Assembly (NCBI GenBank): GCA_031308135.1 | Contig: JAHLJT010000631.1 | Span: forward strand, 217,126,611 to 217,190,610 | From: Acheta domesticus | Lineage: Eukaryota > Arthropoda > Insecta > Orthoptera > Gryllidae | Direction of reading: 5' to 3' | Length of the DNA: 64,000 nucleotides | In this document: in pieces, positions 58,896 to 64,000 of the stretch | How positions within the stretch are numbered: the first letter of the stretch is position 1 | How the letters are laid out: every line of letters starts with the position of its first letter | The notes under the pieces: model-generated | Seen by the model: the letters and a program-made list of their open reading frames with translations, nothing else | Told to the model about the DNA's origin: nothing | Databases searched by the model: none | Made by a program: the position numbers and the translations under genes

Positions 58896-60205
58896 TTATA
58901 TTTTTGGCCTCTATCATATTTATAAAGAAAGATTAAAATTTTATCTCCTGTCAAAACCGTGACCTTGAAGGAGATTACAGTTTTACGCAGAGTATACGCA
59001 ACATCCATGGGTACGCTAATAGACAGATCCGGACAAATAGATATAGATGAAGTAACTTATTTGATGAATCATAATCATAAATGTAAATGAAAATATCTAC
59101 GCTGAAATGTAATTGCCGGTTTCTATAACTATTTTGAAGACGACAGAAATATATATGTTTAAAGACGTACGTGCTAATAATATTTAGTATAAAACTTATT
59201 TGTTTAGGTAAATCAATTCATCATATCATTGCAACATAACAGCAGTACTGATCCACCAACCTGTACATTATATATACACAATAAATTGACAATGTACTGA
59301 ACCACTTAACAAAACAATATTAGCTTCATTATTTTATTTTAAGTGATAGATACTATGGATTTTGAAATGTGAATAATAGAAACCAAGGAGTCACAGAATT
59401 TTGTTATTAGATTAGACATAAATATTTTAGATAAATGAATTTTTGTCTGTTTTTAAAGAAGAAATAGATGAATTAATTCACAGGGAGCAACTGACATTCG
59501 AAATAACAGCATAGATTAGTCTTAATATGTAAAGGACCATTGCTTAAATACACACTACTGTATTAGTTCATATTGAAGAAAAAAGTTAAACAGGATTGAC
59601 CAAAATATACAAATATTTTCCATTTTACCAATTTGAACTAGAGAGATGTGTAAATAGTCAAATCGAGAGTCATAACGAAAAGGTGCCGTACTTTCTAGAG
59701 AATTTCTCGCATTTGCTTCTTTCTTTACAGTGATTTTTTCAATGGTGCGTGTTCTTCAGCAAGCCGCTCTTGCCTCTGAGTAACCGTTTCAGAATTTTAA
59801 TAGTCTGCCCGTCTCTTAGCACTTGTATTTTGTTTTGAGAGATGTAACTTTCGTCGGCATTGTTTCAAACAATTCAATGTTCATAAATTTCGTAAAAGAA
59901 GAGGTTGTTTAGAAAATATACGATACCTGTAAACAATATCTACATATTTTACATTGTACATTACTGTATATTTTGTACTGTATATTTTTTTACTTTTATC
60001 TCTCTAAATACTTTCCAACTCACATGTTTTCTTGCCACAATTTGTATACAACACGTACTAACGACAATGTGTGTACATTGACGTTCTTTACTACTTTCAG
60101 AACGGATTTCGTTCAAATGTTCCACCAGCGTTAAGAAGTAACAAATCAACAACGTTCACTCACGGACTTTACATAGATAGCGTTATTCAAACCCCAATGA
60201 ATTTC
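58896..60205. other. AT-rich stretch, nothing recognised
   Basis: No coding or shared repeat was seen. Confidence 0.55.
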
Positions 60206-60497
60206 GTAATAATTCTGGACATTGATGAAAACAGTAGATCTCAGACGTTATTCTCTGGCGGCGCGCAGCTAAACTATTGATATTGATCCACTATTGAATC
60301 TGTGATGAAAAGCCAGGCGAAAAATGTCCAGAAAAGTATCTATTTTGTAAATATATTAAGATTTATGGTTATAAATCATAGCCTATAGTACTCCAGACCT
60401 TTAAAGGAAGCTAGCACAAATGTTTCATTGGTATTGGTTCAGTAGATTCAGAGATTATTGCGCTGTAAGCCTGCGTACTTTCATCTTTTTTGTATAT
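60206..60497 (+). mobile_element. LINE 3' tail, family R, copy 1
   Basis: About 290 bp align with 62465-62755: 'acattgatgaa', 'tcagacgtt', 'ggcgcgcagc', 'tagtactccagac', 'ttcagtagattcagagattattgcgctgtaa'. The phrase 'ggttcagtagattcagagattattgcgc' is typical of RTE-like LINE 3' untranslated ends in arthropods. It runs directly into another repeat at 60498. Confidence 0.65.
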
Positions 60498-60759
60498 AAC
60501 TAGCTGGTACCCGACGCGTTACTGTCGCAGAAGAAATAATTGAGGAAATATTCCTCTCCCCCACTTCTTTTCCCGTCTCTTTTTTCTCCTCTCTCCCTCT
60601 GTCTTTTTCCTCCTCTCTCATTTTCCCTACTCTCTCTTTTCCATCTGTGTTTTCTCCCCTCTGTCTCATTTCTCCCTGTATCTCTTCTTCCCCCACTCTC
60701 TGACCCTCTTCTCGCTCTCTCATTTCCTCCTCTCTCCAATTCCCCCTTTCTCTATTCAC

Positions 60760-60900
60760 CCTCTCTCTATTTCCCCTCTCTCTATTTCCCCTCTCTCTAT
60801 TCCCCCTCTCTATTCCCCCTCTCTATTCCCCCTCTCTATTCCCCCTCTCTATTCCCCCTCTCTATTCCCCCTCTATATTTCCCCCTCTCTATTTTCCCAC
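60760..60900 (+). repeat. CCCCCTCTCTATT minisatellite
   Basis: Repeats of a 13-bp unit with 15-bp variants (CTCTCTCTATTTCCC) at the left; the most regular part is about 60800-60870. Confidence 0.95.
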
Positions 60901-61151
60901 TATTTTCCTTCTCTCTATTTTCCTTCTCTTTCATTATTTCCCTTTCTCTATTTCCTTCTCTATTTTTTCCTCTTTCTATTTTCCCTGTCTCTTTGTCCCT
61001 GTCTCTTTTTCACTTTCCTGTCATCAACTTGATCCGCCTGCACCTTTTGTTCTCCTCGACCTCGCCCCACAGCACACGGCAAACGTCCAGCAACAATGAA
61101 GCTCACGAGCATTGGGAATTGCATTTACCTGAAACGCTATCGTAGACTCTA

Positions 61152-61165
61152 GCGCCATCTAGTGG
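61152..61165 (-). promoter_or_regulatory. CTCF-consensus-like site in LINE tail
   Basis: The reverse strand reads CCACTAGATGGCGC, which fits the CTCF core CCASYAGRKGGCRS at every position. It lies in the LINE-derived repeat; the equivalent spot in the 3070 copy (GCGCCATGTAATGG) has lost the match. Binding is not shown. Confidence 0.35.
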
Positions 61166-61312
61166 AGTTACAATAATTGTTCTATGCCCATGTTCTTCTC
61201 GCAAGTGCAAGCAATATGTTGACACATTTTTATGGCAACTGGATGCCTGCTACGGCAGCGCATTAAGAACTAACCAACAAACATTGATTTTTATATATTA
61301 GATTAATTTTCT

Positions 61313-62460
61313 GTATAATAATTTTTCTAGCTAAAGAACCCCGCATTGCCAGGGTATTTATCATAATTTTGTATTAAACAGAAAGTGAAATTCCATATGC
61401 TCCCATCTATTCTACTGTATATTCCCTCCGCGCTATCATGCCTCTCTGCCTTGCTCCAATTTGGAAAAAAATCTGGTCTTAAGTACACACTAAAACACTT
61501 CTCACTAGAAAATATTTAAATTTTAGTCCTATTGGGGTTCCGACACCCAAACATCTTTCTCTTTGTATCTGAAAATAATTAACAAATCTAAAGTAAAAAA
61601 TTAAATGCATGTACTTACGTATATTCTGTTTGTGGAATTTTATGTACCAAAACTTTCAATCAATTGCCACATTATAAATCCTACTATTTTTCATATTTTT
61701 TTCTTCGCGCGTATTTATATAGAAAATTTTGAAATTGATATTTCTGTATCATCGACGTTTAGAAATAATTAAAGTAATTTTAATTGGATTCTAGTACCTG
61801 TTTTAGAATCAATCCTTGATAAAGTGTTGCAGACCAAAAGGAGCCATTAACCACTCATGCGATTATAATATCTCCAAAAATCCGAGATCACAGTGGATCC
61901 CGGCTTGACAACACTTTTTCTATTATTTAAAGTAACAACCTTCAAAACCAGCGTTGTCACACATTAAATTCCTCCAAATACCAATTTACCAATACTGTTT
62001 TAATTTAATTGTAATTGCCGTTTTACTAAAAATTGCATTATTGCCGAACTGTCATCAATTTAACCGTTCCTTCAACACCCAAAGGTACTCTCTACTATCC
62101 CACTCTCTACTATATTAAAACACTTCTCTGAAGCATGCATCCCCCCCAATTTCAGAATAACATGTAAATCGCATTATCGCTCGCCTAACCTGCAAATACG
62201 TAATAATTATGCTTAATTTACTACAGTTAAACATATGTGTATTCATACCTTTTTGCGGCAATGTTAACCACATTCATCAGAAAATTATATCTTCCAAACA
62301 TTTAGTCTCTTGTACACTTAATGCATTCACGTGTACACGCAATTAAAATCAATATTCAAGTTACTTTTTTAAATAAAGTGAAAACACTATTACTATTATA
62401 CTAAAACAAACATTTAGGGTTAGACAATTGACTGTGAAAAATAAACAAACAGTCCTCTAA
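61313..62460. other. AT-rich stretch, possible diverged tail
   Basis: 61430-61660 ('cctctctgccttgctcc ... cgacacccaaacatc ... ttctgtttgtggaattttatgtacc') faintly parallels 58490-58695. Otherwise nothing was recognised. Confidence 0.4.
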
Positions 62461-62464
62461 ATAC

Positions 62465-62782
62465 GTAATTCTTTACATTGATGAATTCAGTAATAGATTT
62501 CAGACGTTGCCTTCTGGTGGCGCGCAGCAAAACTTTTGACATTGATGCACTCTCGAATCTGTGATGTAACGCTAGGCTAAAAATGTCCAGGCAAGTTATT
62601 ATTTTGTAAATAATTTAAGATTTATGATTACAAAACATAGTCTATAGTACTCCAGACAGTTAAAGGAAGCTATCACAAAAGTTTCATCGGTATTCGTTCA
62701 GTAGATTCAGAAATTATTGCGCTGTAAGTCAAGGTAGTTCTGTCTTTATATATTAGTATAGAGTAGATATAGATATAGATAA
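62465..62782 (+). mobile_element. LINE 3' tail, family R, copy 2
   Basis: Aligns with 60206-60497 and continues past its end with 'tctttatatattagtatag' and a (TAGATA)n run (about 62762-62782), the normal A/T-rich terminus of such LINEs. No coding remains. Confidence 0.7.
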
Positions 62783-63745
62783 TATATGAGAAGAAATATT
62801 CAAAAAATATATTTTGCTGAGTGTAGTTTAAATGTTCAGTGCATGGTTCCTCAAATTATCAAGGCTGTGCCAGAGAGAGGAATGTCGATAAGTCGAAGTT
62901 TGAATGATGGCCGTTCACATCAACAAATGGACGTTTATATCTTAATTACTAGTGGCCTGCAGAAGCAAATATTCTGCTGAACACAACCACACAAACTATT
63001 TTTTTTCAAAAAAAGAGTATTCACTGTGATCAAGAACAATACATAGAATACACTCATGTAAAAGCGCAAGAAATTAAATATTTTAACACAAAAAGCCTTG
63101 AAGCATTAATTGCAATAAGGTAGTGTAGCGTAGATACAGTTCAACAGTTGTCATGCTAAAGCGTTGCTGTTACATGACGCAACAGGTAAATAGCAAATAT
63201 TTAACTACATACGGTCTCTTCTTTGAAGTTTTGTTGTCGCATGAAGTTATCTGGGTTGTAAGGAGTGAGTATTAGACTTCAATCGGTATGCACATTATGA
63301 TAATGGGCGGAATAATACCATCAAATATTTGCATTTTTCAGTCAAAATTGAAACTACTTCATTGTTTTTGTATTTTTTGGAGTTCCTGGGTACCTAAAGA
63401 AACCATAGACACTTCTCACAAGGGCGGAGACTGCGAAGTTTTCTTTTCACTTCAGCACGTATTGAAAATTAGAAATGTAGATATAATAAGTAAACCCATT
63501 AATCGCTGTATACTAAGCTGTGAGAAATAAGGATGTTGGCAACAAGTAATACATAATTACGTTATTTATTTATTATAAATAATAAATGTTTTTCTTCCTT
63601 CTAGATTGACTCTTATGATGTGAAAAATTGAAAAAAAATTATTAAAATTAGTATTCACATAAAACGTTGTAACGTTGTAATGTTGTGACAGAAAAGTGAT
63701 AAAGTTCATTGTATAACTGTTAAAAAAATAAATAAATGTTCTCAA
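62783..63745. other. AT-rich stretch, nothing recognised
   Basis: Frames of 60-80 codons only; no shared repeat was seen. Confidence 0.55.
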
Positions 63746-63749
63746 TACC

Positions 63750-64000
63750 ATTGTATCCTATTGGGCCGAAGAGGAACCTACGACCCGTAAGTACCAAGTG
63801 TCCCCTTCCACCCATCGTCCCATCCAACGCGTCGTTCGTGTATGGGCCAGCGCTGTCGCAAGCGCCGCGCCCAAAGGCAGAGGCGGGCCGCCGCGCGGCG
63901 GCCGTCGGCGCCGGGGCGCGGGCGGGGCCTCAGGCGCCGTTATAGCTGGAGCGCCCGGCGCGCCCTCGCCCCGCGGGGCCGGCGCGTGAGGACCCCGCCC
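63750..64000. promoter_or_regulatory. CpG island, cut by the window end
   Basis: GC content rises from about 63780 and becomes dense with CpG by 63830, continuing to the end of the window. Two short + frames (69 and 63 codons) are compositional as far as can be seen. Whether it is a promoter depends on the sequence beyond. Confidence 0.45.

Larger units (their letters stand above)
60498..61312 (+). mobile_element. LINE-derived repeat with expanded CT tract
   Basis: It starts AACTAGCTGGTACCCGACGC, contains a long polypyrimidine section (about 60545-61020) with a 13-bp minisatellite, then 'agcgccatctagtggagtta', 'tttttatggcaactggatgcc' and the tail 'tttttatatattagatt'. The order of parts equals that of 2680-3265, so the CT section is an internal part of the family that has expanded here. 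The 201-codon + frame across the CT section is compositional. Confidence 0.6.

Noticed and set aside
60481..61145. 201-codon + frame and Arg/Glu-rich - frames
   Set aside because: They lie over the CT tract of a LINE-derived repeat and are purely compositional.

Overview
The window looks like intronic or intergenic DNA of an arthropod, most probably an insect. The bulk is AT-rich and has no long recognisable coding regions. It carries decayed jockey-type LINEs, tRNA-headed SINE-like units, RTE-like LINE tails, and a DINE-1-like family with a GTCY microsatellite. There are no operons, rRNA genes, intact tRNA genes or CRISPR arrays. The exact species cannot be told from the sequence.

Layout. 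About ten GC- and CpG-rich blocks interrupt the AT-rich background (about 5.9, 8.9-9.6, 11.1-13.1, 21.0-21.9, 25.2-26.4, 32.0-32.9, 46.0-46.3, 47.9-48.4, 49.0-49.3 and 63.75 kb to the window end). Many are strongly strand-asymmetric and contain cryptic minisatellites. Almost all of the longer open frames lie in them and are best explained by base composition. Two blocks are followed by good splice-donor sequences on the + strand (9704 and 26527), so they may be promoters with first exons. The AT-rich remainder is mostly unique sequence plus repeats.

The main discovery is a family of at least seven copies (18.9-20.65, 22.87-23.55, 27.1-28.6, 40.37-41.91, 53.1-54.0, 54.0-55.65 and 58.1-58.4 kb). 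Its 5' end is TTTACTTTCYC in a hairpin. A (GTCY)n tract and a 'tagcgcctaa' motif follow, then three or four decayed modules of about 300 bp. The 3' end carries CGGGAAAGTC and closes on CACCACTAG before a T. This matches the architecture of Helentron-derived non-autonomous elements (HINE/DINE-1 type), but the ~300-bp internal modules and a clean inversion of the 5' hairpin block in one copy (54038-54160) look unusual.

Other mobile DNA: two jockey-like reverse transcriptase relics (17.15-17.58 and 51.69-53.04 kb), a different LINE ORF C-terminal relic (47.57-47.76 kb), a long SINE-like family with four copies (13.9, 37.95, 47.1 and 49.7 kb), several single tRNA-like SINE heads, paired LINE tails at 60.2 and 62.5 kb, and a possible 1.06-kb element with 17-bp perfect terminal inverted repeats (36542-37598) that carries an NRF-1/YY1-like motif pair.

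No protein-coding gene can be named. The best candidates are a 149-codon AT-rich frame at 35778-36227 (-) and a short possible first coding exon at 9645-9703 (+).
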